From assembly GCF_043555985.1 (NCBI RefSeq), contig NZ_JBIGIC010000011.1, positions 62,001-126,000 of the forward strand: a stretch of DNA of 64,000 nucleotides, written 5' to 3'. Of the stretch, positions 49,901-61,900 are shown piece after piece. The notes under the pieces were generated by a model. That model was given only the letters and a program-made list of their open reading frames with translations, did no database searches and was not told where the DNA came from. Position 1 is the stretch's first letter. Each line of letters starts with the position of its first letter. The translations under genes were made by a program, and so were the position numbers. Source of the DNA: Pelomonas candidula. GTDB lineage: Bacteria > Pseudomonadota > Gammaproteobacteria > Burkholderiales > Burkholderiaceae_C.

Positions 49901-52900
49901 CGCCGCTGCTGGCGCTGGCGCCTTCGTAGACCTCGTTGTAGATGTCGGTGCGGACGATGATGCGGTAGCTGCCCGCCTTGGCCGGTGGCAGCTTGGCCGT
50001 CAGCTCCGATGTGTAGCTGTCGCCCACGGCCAGGCTGCCGTTGTGCAGCACCTTCCCGAGCAGGATGTCCTGCAGGCCCCATTCGCTGTCGACGGACAGG
50101 TAGACGGCGTCCGTCCACGAGCCTTCGGCGGCGGCGCCGGCCTGGTTGGTGACGTTGAACTTGATCTTGACGCTGTCGCCGGTGGCCGCGTCGGTGGGCA
50201 CGGTGATGTCGGTCACCGCGAGGTCGGCCGGCGGCGGCAGCTCGATGAGCATGGGCGTTGCCGTGGCCGTGTTGTTGTTGTCCTCGTGCGTGCCCTCGTA
50301 GACCTTGCCGCGCGGCTCGCTGTTGACGTTGAGCACGGGGTCGGTGACGACGAAGACGTAGTAGGAGCCGGTCACGCCGGCCGGCAGCTTGAAGCTGCCG
50401 GTGCCCGTGTAGCTGCCGCCGGCGGCCACCGAGCCCCTGTGCTCCACGTCGCCGAGGTAGCGGTCGGTGCGTGGGTCGAACACGGGGTCGACGGACAGGT
50501 AGACCTGGTCGCGCCAGGTGGCGTCCGCCGGCGTGGCCGCACCGCCCTGGTTCACGACGGTGTAGCTGACGTCGATGCTCTGGCCGCGCGTGGCGTGGTC
50601 GGGCGCGGTGACGGTGGCCACGCGCAGGTCGGCCGCGGGCGCCAGCGTGACCTGCAGCGGCGTGACGACGACGTTGTTGCCCTCGTCGCGGAACTCGGGC
50701 ACGGCGTCCTGGCCCTGGCTGACCTGCTTGACACCGACGTTGGCGGCGCCGCTGGGGTCCTGGCCGTAGACGTTGGCGTCGGTGAAGACGATCAGGTAGA
50801 ACGGGCCGTCGGCGTCGGGCGGGATCTGCACCGCCGCGTTGACCGTGTAGCTGCCGCCAGCGGCCAGGCCGCCGAGGTGGCCGAAGCTCGCGAGCTGCAG
50901 GTCGCTGGTGTCCAGCGAGGGGTCGCGCGACAGGTAGACGCGGTCGGACCAGCTCCATTGCCGCGTGTCGCGTGTGCCCTGGTTGGTGACGGTGAAGCTC
51001 AGGTTGACGGTCTGGCCCGAGGTCACCGCGCCCGGCACGACGACCTTGGAGACGGTCAGGTCGGGCTCGCGGTAGGTGATGTTGATGTCGCCGCGCGCCA
51101 TGTTGTTGGTGGCGGCCGTGCCCTCGTAGACGGAGCTGGCGTAGAAGCCGCGCGAGTCGCTGTTCCTGCCCGCATCGCCCTCGGGCGCGTTGGGCTGGGG
51201 CGTCGCGTCGGTGAAGACGTAGATGAAGTAGGGGCCGTCCCAGCCAGCGGGCACGGTGATGTCGGCCGTGGTGGTGTAGCTCTGGCCGCTGGCCAGGCCG
51301 CCGCCGGCCGCGTGGACGAAGCTGCCCATCGAGATGGCGCGGCTGCCGAAGGTCGGGTCGGGCGAGATGTAGACCTTGTCGGTCCAGAAGTGCGTGCCGC
51401 TCCAGACATCGGCGCCGTCGTTGCGCACGGTCCAGCTGACCTGCGTCTTCTCGCCGGAATAGTTGACCGGCAGCGTCGTGATGGAGGTGACCTTGAGGTC
51501 GGCCGGGCGCGCGACGACGGGGGCCTCGACGGTCTTGAGGTTGTTGCCCTCGTTGCTCTCGATGACGAAGGGCGCGATGGGGTTGTCGTCGGCGATGACC
51601 GACACGTACATGCCCTTGAGCGCGGGCGAGAGGTCGAAGCTGTGCGTCTGCGTGTAGCTCTGCAGCGGGTCCAGCGAGTTGCTGCGCTCGAAGGCACCGA
51701 GGAACCAGATCTTGGCGTTGGGGTCCGCGATGTTGGCCGTGTCGTGGGCGAAGACGTAGTCGTACCAGGTGCCGCCGACGCCGACGGCCTGGCCTTCGCC
51801 GATGTTGCGGACGGTGTAGGTGACGGTCAGCGGGCCGTCCACGGAGCCGGGGCTGGCTGCGCTGACGTTGGTGCTGAGGTCGCTGACGATGAGGTCGGGC
51901 AGCGGCGGCACCGGCGTGCCGACGATGTCGATGGCGCGGGCCTTGTAGTTGCTGCTGTCGGCCTCGTGCGGGTCGTCGGGGTTGACGTTGCTGGCGAGCT
52001 GGTCCTCGAAGACCGCGTCGTAGGCGTCGGCCCAGGGCGTGAGGTAGTAGGTGCCGGAATCGATCTGCTGCGGGATGCGGACCTTGACCGTCTGCGTGTA
52101 GCTCTCGCCCACGGCCAGCACGCCGGCGTGGCCGAAGCTGCCCAGCAGCACGGCGTCGTTGCCGGGGATGGTGATGGGCGAACCGTCGGACGACAGCACC
52201 GAGCGCGCGCCGGGGCTGGGGCGGGTCTTGTCCTTGGTCAGCCAGAGGGTGTCGGTCCAGGTGCTGGCGTCGGTGGGCGCCGAGCCCTTGTTGGTGACGG
52301 TGTAGGTGACGCTCAGCTCGCCGCCGTAGACGCCCTGGGTGGGGGCGACGACGGCGCTCATGACCAGGTCGGCCAGCGGCTGGGGCGTCACGGTGACGGG
52401 TTTGACGGCCCAGTTGTTGTTCTCGTTGGCGGAGGGGTATTCGTCCACCGCGCCGTTGGCGTCGGTGTAGACGAGGAAATAGCCGGGGCCGCGCAGGCGC
52501 TCGGGCAGCACGAAGCTGGCCGTGGTGCTGGCGTACTTGCCGTTGGGGTCCAGCGCCGAGCCGTTGGGCAGCGTGGCCAGCAGGATGTCGTCGGCGCTGG
52601 GCTTGTCGTCGAGCGAAAAATAGACCTTGTCGACCCAGTTGGGCGTGGCCGTGGGGACCGGGCCGTGGTTGACGACGACGAAGCTGACCGAGGCGCTGGC
52701 GCCGGCCTGCACGGTGGCGGGCGCGTCGACGGACTCGACCTGCAGGTCGGGCCGCGGCAGCAGCGACAGCAGCGTGACGGCGTTGTTGACCTTGGTGTTG
52801 TTGTCGGCCTCGGGGCTGCCCTCGAAGACGGTGTTGCCGGTGTCCGTGGCGACGACGACCTGCCAGCCGCCCTCGATGCGCGTGGGCAGCTTGATGCGTT

Positions 52901-55900
52901 CGGTGCGCGTGTAGCTTAGCCCGGCGCCGAGCGGGCCGCTGGTGGTGTAGCTGCCCAGCACGATGGGGCGCGGCGTGGTCGGGTCGTTGGGGTCGGCGCC
53001 CGCCTTGCGCAGGGAGACGACGTCGGTCCAGCTGCCGCTGGCGGCGGACTGGCCGGCGTTGCCGACGGTCCAGGTGATGTCGACGGTGTCGCCCTCGTTG
53101 GCGGCGGTGGGCGCGCTGATGGCCGTAACCTGCAGGTCGGGCGCAGGCGACTGGGCCACCTGCACCGGGCCGGCGCTGCGGGCGTTGCCGGCGTCGTTGT
53201 GCGTGAACTCGAAGACCTGGCCGCTGGCGTTGGTCCGCACGGTCACGTAGACCGGTCCGGAGATGGCGTCGGGCAGCGTGATCGTGCCGGTGCGCGTGTA
53301 GCCCAGGCCGGCGCCCAGCGAGCCGAAATGGTCGAAGGACTGCTGGACGATGGGGTTGCTGCCGTCAGGGCTGGCCGATACGGTGACGACGTCGGACCAG
53401 TTCGTGCTGCTGGTGACGGCGATGCCCTGGTTGGCGACCGACCAGGTCACCGACAGCGTGCCGCTGGACTGGGCCGTGGTGGGCGCGGTCAGGCCGGTGA
53501 CGACGAGGTCGGCATAGGGCTGGGGCATCAGGTCCAGCGGGGCGGGTGCGGCGGCCATGTTGTTGGCCTTGGCACCGTTCTCGAACACCTGGTTCAGCGC
53601 GTCGGTGACGACGAAGACCTTGTAGCGGTCGGGCCGGAAGCCGGCCGGCGCGAAGAGGGTTTCGGTGCGGCTGTAGCTGCCGCCCTGCGCAAGCGCGCCG
53701 TTGTGCACGAAGTCGCCGAGCACGAGGTCGTCGCCGTTGCCGATGACGTCGTCGGTGGACAGCACGACGCGGTCGGTCCAGCTGCTGGTCAGGCCGGCGC
53801 CATTGCCGGTGTTGCTGACGGTCCAGCCGACGGTGACGCGGGCCGGGTCGGCGATGACCTGGGTGGGCGCTGTGACGTTGCTGACGGCGAGGTCGGCGTA
53901 GGGCGCGAGGGCGACCGTGATCGGCCGGGATACGAGGTTGTCGTTCTCGCCGCCGACCTCCTTCACGTCATTGGCGGCGTCGGTCACGGCGATCAGGTAC
54001 CAGGCGCCCTGCACGTCCACCGGCACGGTGACGTCGAAGGCGCTCGCGTAGCTGGCGTTGGCGTCCAGCGTGCGGGTCACGGCCTGGCTGCCGAGCAGCC
54101 GTGCGCCGCTGCCCAGCGTGGCCGTGGGCGAGAGGTAGAGCTTGTCGGTCCAGCTGCCGGCCAGCGCGGTGCTGCCGGACTGATTGACGTTGAAGACGAC
54201 GTGCACGGTGTCGCCCGACGTGGCCGTCGCCGGCGCGTCGAGGCTGGCGGCCGCGAGGTCGACGTGGCGCAGCGCGATGGCGTTGGCCGCCGCGCCCTGG
54301 TTGTTGGCCTCGCGCTGCGATTCGTAGACCTGGTGGGCCGCGTCGGTGACGACGAGGATGCGCGCGTTGTCGGTGTCGGCCCAGTCGGGCAGCGTCACCT
54401 TCAGCGACGCGCCGTAGTGGCTGCCGACGGCCAGCGTGTCGGTGCGGGCGCGGCTGCCCAGCAGCGTGGCGCCGGCCAGCTGGCCGTCGGCGCTGAGGTA
54501 GACGTAGTCGGTCCAGGGGCCGGTGGCGTCGGCCTCGCCGCTGTTGGTGACGCTCCAGGTCACGGTGACCGGGCTGCCGCTCAGTGCCTGCGTGGGGGCG
54601 GCGATGTCGCTGACGGCCAGGTCCGCGGCGGGGGCGGGTGCGATGACCAGCGGCGTCGGCGGCGTGCCGAGGTTGTTGCCCAGGCGGGCGCCTTCGTAGA
54701 CGCTGCCGTCCAGGTCGCTCTTGACGAGCACGCGCCAGGTGCCGGGCAGGTCCAGCGGCAGCGTGACGGTCTGGCGGCCGGTGTAGCTGTCCTGCGGAGC
54801 GAGCGGGCCGTTGTGCAGCAGCGTGGCGAGCACGATGTCGTCGGCGTTGCCGAACACGCCGTCCTGCGACAGCACGATGCGGTCCTTCCAGCTGCCGGTG
54901 GCGGGCGTGTCGCCGACGTTGCGAACGCGCCAGGCGACATCGACCTGGGTGCCGGCCACAGCGGCTGGCGGCGCGTCGACGGCCTCGACGTCCAGGTCGG
55001 CATACGGCGCGACCACGGTGATGGGCGTGGCGGCGGAGGTGTTGTCGGCCCGGGTGTCGGGCTCGGGCACGGCGTTGCCGGCGTCGGTGCGAACGATCCA
55101 GTTCAGCGTGCCGTCGAACTGCAGCGGCAGCGTGACCTGGGCGGTGGCGGTGTAGCTCGCGCCCGGGGCCAGCGTGCCGGTGTGGGCCACGTCGGCGCTG
55201 GCGCGGGTGTCGCCGTCGCCGTAGGTGGTGTTGCCGGACAGCTCCAGGTGGTCCGTCCAGCTGCCGGTGGCGGCAGCGCTGCCGGTGTTGGTGACGGTCC
55301 AGCTGACGGTGACGGTGTCGCCGCCGCGTGCGCTGCCCACGGCGACGGGGGCGCCGACGGTCAGGTTGGGGTAGGCCGCGACGGCGGAGGTGACGGACAG
55401 GCTGGCCGCGTTGTTGGATTCGGCCGTGCCGTCGGCGTTGTCCTCGATGACGTTGTTGGCGGGGTCGGTCGTGACGGTGATGACGAGGTTGCCGGCGCCG
55501 GCGATGCCGTCGGGCAGCGTGAGGCCGACCTGGCGCTGGCGCTGGCCACCCGGGGCGATGGCGCCGTCGGTGACGGCGTCGTAGAGCACGGTCCTGGTCA
55601 GCAGCGTCTGGTGGGTCGTCGCGTTGTAGACGGTGACCTGTTCGGCCAGGCCGTTCGAGACCGGCGCGTTGCCGGCGTTGGTCAGCGTCCAGTGCAGCGT
55701 CAGCGTGGCACCGCTCTGCACGGGCCCGGCGTCCAGCGCGAGGTTGCCGGGCAGCAGGTCGGGGGCGGAGATGCGCGTGACGCTCGCGGTGTTGTTGCTC
55801 TCGCCGGTGCCGCTGGCGTTGACCTCGGTGACGACGCCGCCGGCATCGACGGTGACGGTGAACGAGAAGCGACCCTCGCTGCTGGCCCCCGACGGCCAGG

Positions 55901-58900
55901 GGATGGCGACGTTGCGGGCGACGGTGCCGCCGCCGGCTGCCAGCTCGCTGCCGTCGTGCGTGACCGTGCCGCTGTAGACGACTTGGTTGGTGCTGAGGTT
56001 GCGCACCACCAGCGTCTCCTGCCAGGGGCCGCTGGCGGCCTTGGTGCCGGCGTTGCGGGTCGTCCAGCCGACGTTGACGGTGTCGCCGGGCTGCCAGCCC
56101 GCGGCGGGCTGCACGGCCAGCTGCTCGGGCAGCAGGTCGGCGTAGGTGGGCAGCGTGGCGGTGACCTGCGTGGCGGTGGTGTTGTTGCTCTCGGCGGTGC
56201 CGCCGGGGTTGCGTTCGTCCAGCGCGTTGTCCACGTCGACGGTGACGGCCACGCGCAGCAGGCCCGCGCCACGGGTGCCGTCCGGCAGCGTGAGCTGCAC
56301 CGAGCGGCTGGCCTGCGCGCCGGCCGCCAGCGGGCCGGCGCTGCCGGCGTCGTAGGGCAGCATCAACGTGGCGAGCACCTCGCCGGTGTCCACGCGGCTG
56401 ACGACGACGCGGTCGCGCCAGCTGGTGGTGGCGGGCAGGGCGCCGTCGTTGCGGTCGGCCCAGGCCACGGTCACCGCGCCGCCGGATTCGATGGCGCCGT
56501 TGGCGCCGCTGACCTGCAGGTTCTGCGCGGTCAGGTCGGGTGCGGGTTGGTACTCCAGGCCGGTGATGCGCGTGGGCGCCACGTCGGGCAGCGGCTGCAC
56601 CAGCATGCGCACGGCGTTGGCGGCGGTGGCGTTGTAGCGGCCCTCGAAGGCGAGGGTGTAGGTGCCGGTCTCGGCCAGCGTCTGGACGTCGAGGTCGTTG
56701 AAGTAGTCGACGCGGGCGATCTGGTTGCCGGTGGGGCCGTACAGCCGCCATGTGCCGTTGTTGCTGGTGAACTGCTGCGAGTCGAAGAAGAACTTGTCGC
56801 CGGCGTTGGCGCTGAAGCTGTAGAGCTGGGTCTCGGTGCCGGTGGGCAGCGTGGCGGTGAACGGCGTGCCCGGCGTGAGCGACGGCGCCGCGGCGAGATC
56901 CAGCAGCCGGAAGGCGAAGGCGCCGGTGGCGTCGCCGTCGGCGTCAATGGTGAGCGTGTAGTTGCCGGCGGGCAGGTCCAGCAGCGGGTTGCTGCCGTAG
57001 TCGAAGCTGTCCGAGCCGCGCATGCCGCGGTGGTCGACGACGACGCCCTGCGGGCCGCTCAGCGACCAGTTGAAGCTGGCGTTGTTCAGCGTGTCGAACA
57101 GCAGCCGGCTGCGCTGGCCCAGCGTGAAGGCGTAGTTGGCCTGCTGGCCGGTCTGCGTCAGCGCGCCGTCGACGCGCGGGCCCAGCGTCAGCGCGGCGGC
57201 GATGTCGGTTACCCGCTGGACGTTGAACTGGTAGCTGTTGGTGCTGGCGGCCTGGTAGCGGCGGCCTTCGAGCATCAGCGTCCAGGTGCCGGTCTGGTCC
57301 AGCACCTGGGTGTCGACGTCGCTGCCCAGGCCGGCGATCCAGCGCTGCTGGCCGTTGGGCGCGATCAGGCGCCAGGTGCTGTCACCGCTGGTGACCTGCT
57401 GCATGTCGAAGAAGTAGCGCTCGCCGGCCGTGGCGCTGAACTTGTAGAGGTCGGTCTCGTTGCCCGGGCTGAGCGTGCCGGTCATCGGCGTGCCGGGCGT
57501 GACGGTGGTGGCCGAGGCCAGGTCCAGCAGCTTGAAGCCGTAGGCGCCGGTGTTGTAGCCGTTCACGGTCAGCGTGTAGCTGCCAGCCGGCAGCGTCATG
57601 ACCGGGTTGCCGCCGTAGTCCCAGCTGCGCTGCTGGAAGTTGAGGCTGCCGAACGTGCCCTGCACGCTGGACAGCGTCCACTGCAGGCCGCCGTTGTCGG
57701 CGCGCGGGTCCATGACGACCTGCGTGGGCTGCGTGACGGTGAAGCTGTAGGTGTCGCGCTGCGTCGTGCTGGTGCGGTTGCCGGTGACGAGCTGGCCCAG
57801 CGTGATGGCCTGGGTGGGCGGTGGCGTGGTGGTCATGCGCGCCCAGTCGACGGCCACTTCCGACGGGTGCGGGGTGCCGCCGAGCGTGTCGAACTGGTAG
57901 ACGGCGAAGCGGTAGCCGTCGGGGAAGGCGTCGGTCGTCACGCCCAGGTCGCGGCTGGCGAGTTCGTGGCCGCTGTCGTCCAGCAGCACCGCGCGCAGAT
58001 TGCCGTTGACGGGAGCCTCGATGCGCAGGTGGTACCAGGTGTTGTCCGCGAAGGCGAAGGCCGGGTTGTTGTAGTACGCGCCACCGATGTTGTTGGTGCC
58101 GCTGCGCCACTGGCGGTTGCCGCTGGCGTCGCTGAAGAGGGTGGTCCAGGCGTTCTTGTTCGGGTCGGACGGGCTCTGGACGTTGATGCCGATGAACTCG
58201 TCGGTGCTGACGCCGGCGACGCCCTGGGTCAGCGTGTTGAAACGCACCTCATAGCTGAGGCCCTGGCCGGTGGCGGTGGCGGAGCTGACCAGCGCATTGC
58301 CGGTCTGGTAGTTGGTCTGCACGGTGTGCATGCGCACGACCGAGGCGCCGTCCACGGTGTCGGGCGTGGCGGTGAGGTTGGGGCCGCTGACGGTCCAGTC
58401 GGCCGGCAGCGTGGGGCCGTCGAAGCCCTGGTCGAAGCCGCTGACCTGCTCGGCCAGCGTGTTGCCCTGGCGCAGGATCTGGAAGCTCACCGCGTTCGGG
58501 TTGGTGTTGTAGCGGCGGCCCTCGATGAGCAGCGTGTAGGTGCCGCCCTGCAGGTAGGTGCGGCTGGCCACGTCGCTGCCCAGGCCGGTGTTCCATAGCT
58601 GTTCGCCGGTGGGCGAGATCAGGCGCCAGCGGGCGTCTGTCGTGGTGGCGCTCAGCTCGTCGAAGCTGAGCCGGTCGCCGGCCGTCACGGTGAAGCTGTA
58701 GGCCTGGGTGGCGTTGCCGGCGTCCAGCGTCAGGTTGACCGGGCCGCCGACGGCGACGGGTTTGGCGGCGGCGAGGTCGAGCAGGCGGAAGGCGAAGTTG
58801 CCGGTCTTGTCGCCGGGGGCGTCCACCGTCAGCGTGTAGGTGCCGGGGCGCAGGTCGTAGACGACGCGGCCGCTGTCGGCGAGGCTGGTCAGGTGCCCGT

Positions 58901-61900
58901 CGGTGCCGCCGCGATCGTTGGAGTCGCTGCCCTGGAAGCTGCGCGAATCGGCCAGCGTGCCGTCGGGGCCGGCCAGGCTCCAAGTGAAGTTGATGTCGCT
59001 GAGGCTGTCGAAGACGACGCGTTTCGCGGCGTCCACCTGCAAGGTGTAGACGACCTGCTGGCCGGGCGTCGCGATAGTGCCGCGGACGGTGTCGGGCAGC
59101 GTGTCGTAGAGGCCGACGACGCTGCCGGCCAGGTTCTGTGTGCCGCTGTCGGCCAGCGTGGTGCCGCTGGCCTGGTCCAGCCGGTAGTCAAGCACCAGGC
59201 CGGCCTCGGTGCCGGCGAGCGGGCTCTGGAAGCTGGCCGCGATGTCGGCGTTGGCGCGGGCGACGCCCCAGACCTGCACGTCGCGCATGGCGCCCAGGAA
59301 GGGCGACACGCTCGGGTCCAGCTCGGCGCGGGCCTGGCCCAGCACCAGCGGCGACGAGGAGACCGTCGCGTCGCTGCCGCCCAGTGTGGTGCGTGCGACC
59401 TCCACGCCGTTGACGAGGATGCGCAGCTGGTGGCTGTCGCGGTCGATGACGGCGGCGACGTGCTGCCACTGGCCCCACTGGATGACGCCGCCGGCGGTGG
59501 TCAGCGTGCGGTTGCTGCCGTCGCCCGTGGAGAGGTGCAGCTGGCCGCTGCTGTTCAGCCACAGGCTGTAGGTGCGCTGGCTGGTGTTGCCGTCGCCCTT
59601 GTAGAACAGGGCTTCCCAGGACGTGGCGGGCTGGCTCGGATTGATCCAGGCCTCCATCGTCACGTTGTGCGTCAGGTTCAGCGCCGGGTCGGCGGGTGCC
59701 TGCAGCCATTGCGTGCCGTCCAAGCCCAGCGCGGTGCCCTGCCAGTCCGGCGCCCGGGTCTGGCCCTGGCCCAGCACCAGGGTCTTCTGGACGTTGGTGA
59801 CCGGGCGCAGGTTGAAGCTGTACGGGTCGGGCAGGTCGGTGTTGTAGCGGCGGCCCTCGACCAGCAGCGTGTACTCGCCGGTGGCGGGCAGCGTGAAGGT
59901 GTCGACGTCGTTGCCGAGGGCGACGTTCCAGACTTCCGTGCCGTACGGGGAGATCAGGCGCACGCGGCCGTCGCTGGTGCCGAAGCTGCCGGCGTCGAAG
60001 TAGTAGGTGCTGCCGGCCGTGCCCTGGAAGCGCCAGCCGTCCGTGCGGCTGCCGGGGTCCAGCGTGCCGGTCATCGGCGTGCCGGGTGTCAGGACCGGCA
60101 GCGCCGCGTTGGGCAGCATGCGCAGCGCGTAGGCCGAGGTGTTCTGGCCGTTGGCGTCGATGCGCAGCGTGTAGCTGCCGGCCTGCAGGTCCAGCAGCGG
60201 GAAGGCATCGCTGGAGTCCGTGCTCACCATGTTGCGGGTGAGGTCGAAGCCGCCAGGGCCGGTCAGCCGCCAGGTCAAGTTGCCGTAGGCGTTGTAGAGG
60301 CTGTCCATCAGCACCTGCGTGCGCTCGTTCAGCGTGAACTGGTAGGTGTCGGTCTGGCCGGGCTGGGCCAGCGTGCCCGCGATGACGCCGTCCAGGCCGG
60401 CGAAGCTGTTCCTTGCGATGGCCTGGGTGGCCAGACCCAGCACGGCGGTGCTGCCGTCGGCGGCGATGGCGTCCAGCGGCAGGTAGACGGCCAGGCCGGT
60501 CTCGTTGCCGGTCAGCGGCGCGTTCATGCCGGCCTGCAGCTGGGTCGCGCTGCGCGCGACGGACCAGACGCGCACGTCGTCGATGAGGCCGTCGAACTGG
60601 AAGGTCGAGGTGTCGGCGAACGAGGCCTTGCCGACGCGCAGCGTGCCGGCGGTGTTGATGGCCGGGTTGGCGCGCAGGCTGCCGCCGGAGCGCAGCGCGG
60701 CCTCAACACCGTTGACGTAGATGTGCAGGCGCGGCGTGGCAGCGCTGCGGTCAATGACGAGCGCGACGTGGCTCCAGCTGCCGGCGGGCACCAGCCCGGC
60801 CACGGTCTGCGCGCCCTGCAGGCCGTTGGCGTCCTGGGTGTCGCCGTACAGCGAGCCGTCGGCGTTCAGCCAGAAGGTGTAGGACCGCTGCGGGCCCGAA
60901 TCGTCCTTGGCGACGATGGGCATCCAGGTGCTGGAGAAGCGCGTCGGGTCGATCCAGGCTTCGACGGTGAGGCTGCCCTGCAGGTCGGTCGCCGGGCCGT
61001 CCGGCACCTCGACCGAGTTGACGCCGTTGGCCAGCAGCGCGTTGCCGAAATGGCCAGGCGCGACCTGGGGCTGCACGCCGACCGAGGTGCCGAGCGTGAT
61101 GGGCGTGGTCTGGTCGGGTTCCTGCAGCAGGCGGAAGCTGAAGGTGTTGCTCAGCTGCGCCGTGCGCCGGCCTTCGACGAGCAGCGTGTAGGTGCCGGTG
61201 AGCGGCAGGGAGAAGGTGTCGACGTCGCTGTCCAGGCCGGTCGTCCACAGCGGCTGGCCGTCCGGGCCGATGAGGCGGTAGAGGCCGCTGCCGCCGCCGG
61301 TCGCGAGTTCGTCGAAGTAGAGCTTGAGCCCGGCCGTGCCCTGGAAGCGGAAGGCCTGTGTCTCGGTGGCGGGCGCCAGCGTGCCGCTGACGACGCTGCC
61401 GATGGCCACGGGCGTGGCGCTGGCCAGGTCCAGCAGCCGCAGCGCGTAGGGCGCGGTGGCGTCACCGTTGCCGTCCAGCGCCAGCGTGTAGGTGCCGGGC
61501 TGCAGCTGCAGGCTGTGGAAGCCGTCGTAGGAGTCCGTGCTGGTCAGGTTGGCGCTGTCGATGACGCCGGAGGCGCCCGACAGCGTCCAGGTCACGGCAC
61601 CGTAGCTGTTGCCCAGCGAGTCCACCACGACGGTGGTCGGCTGGGTGACGGTGAAGCGGTAGCGGTCCACCTGGCCCGCGCGGCTGAGCGTGCCCTGGAT
61701 GGTGCCGGCCGCGCCGCTGAAGAGGTTGCCGATGGGCACGGTGAGCGCCTGCGGACCGCTGTCGGCCACGGTGCCGCCGCTGCCTTCGTCCATCCCCAGC
61801 CGCAAGGCCAGGCCGGCCTGCGCGCCGGTCAGCGCCTTGTTGAAGTTGTCGGCGATCTGCTGGGTCGTGCGGGCCGTGCTCCACAGGCGCACTTCGTCGA

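Noticed and set aside
29682..58598. Very long plus-strand open frames opposite the giant gene (29682-37481, 37683-40010, 40302-43646, 44316-52919, 53199-58598)
   Set aside because: Their translations are low-complexity (Gly/Val/Arg/His/Asp-rich) mirror images of the repeats on the other strand, with no start signals or recognisable domains. Repeats on one strand keep the opposite frame open.
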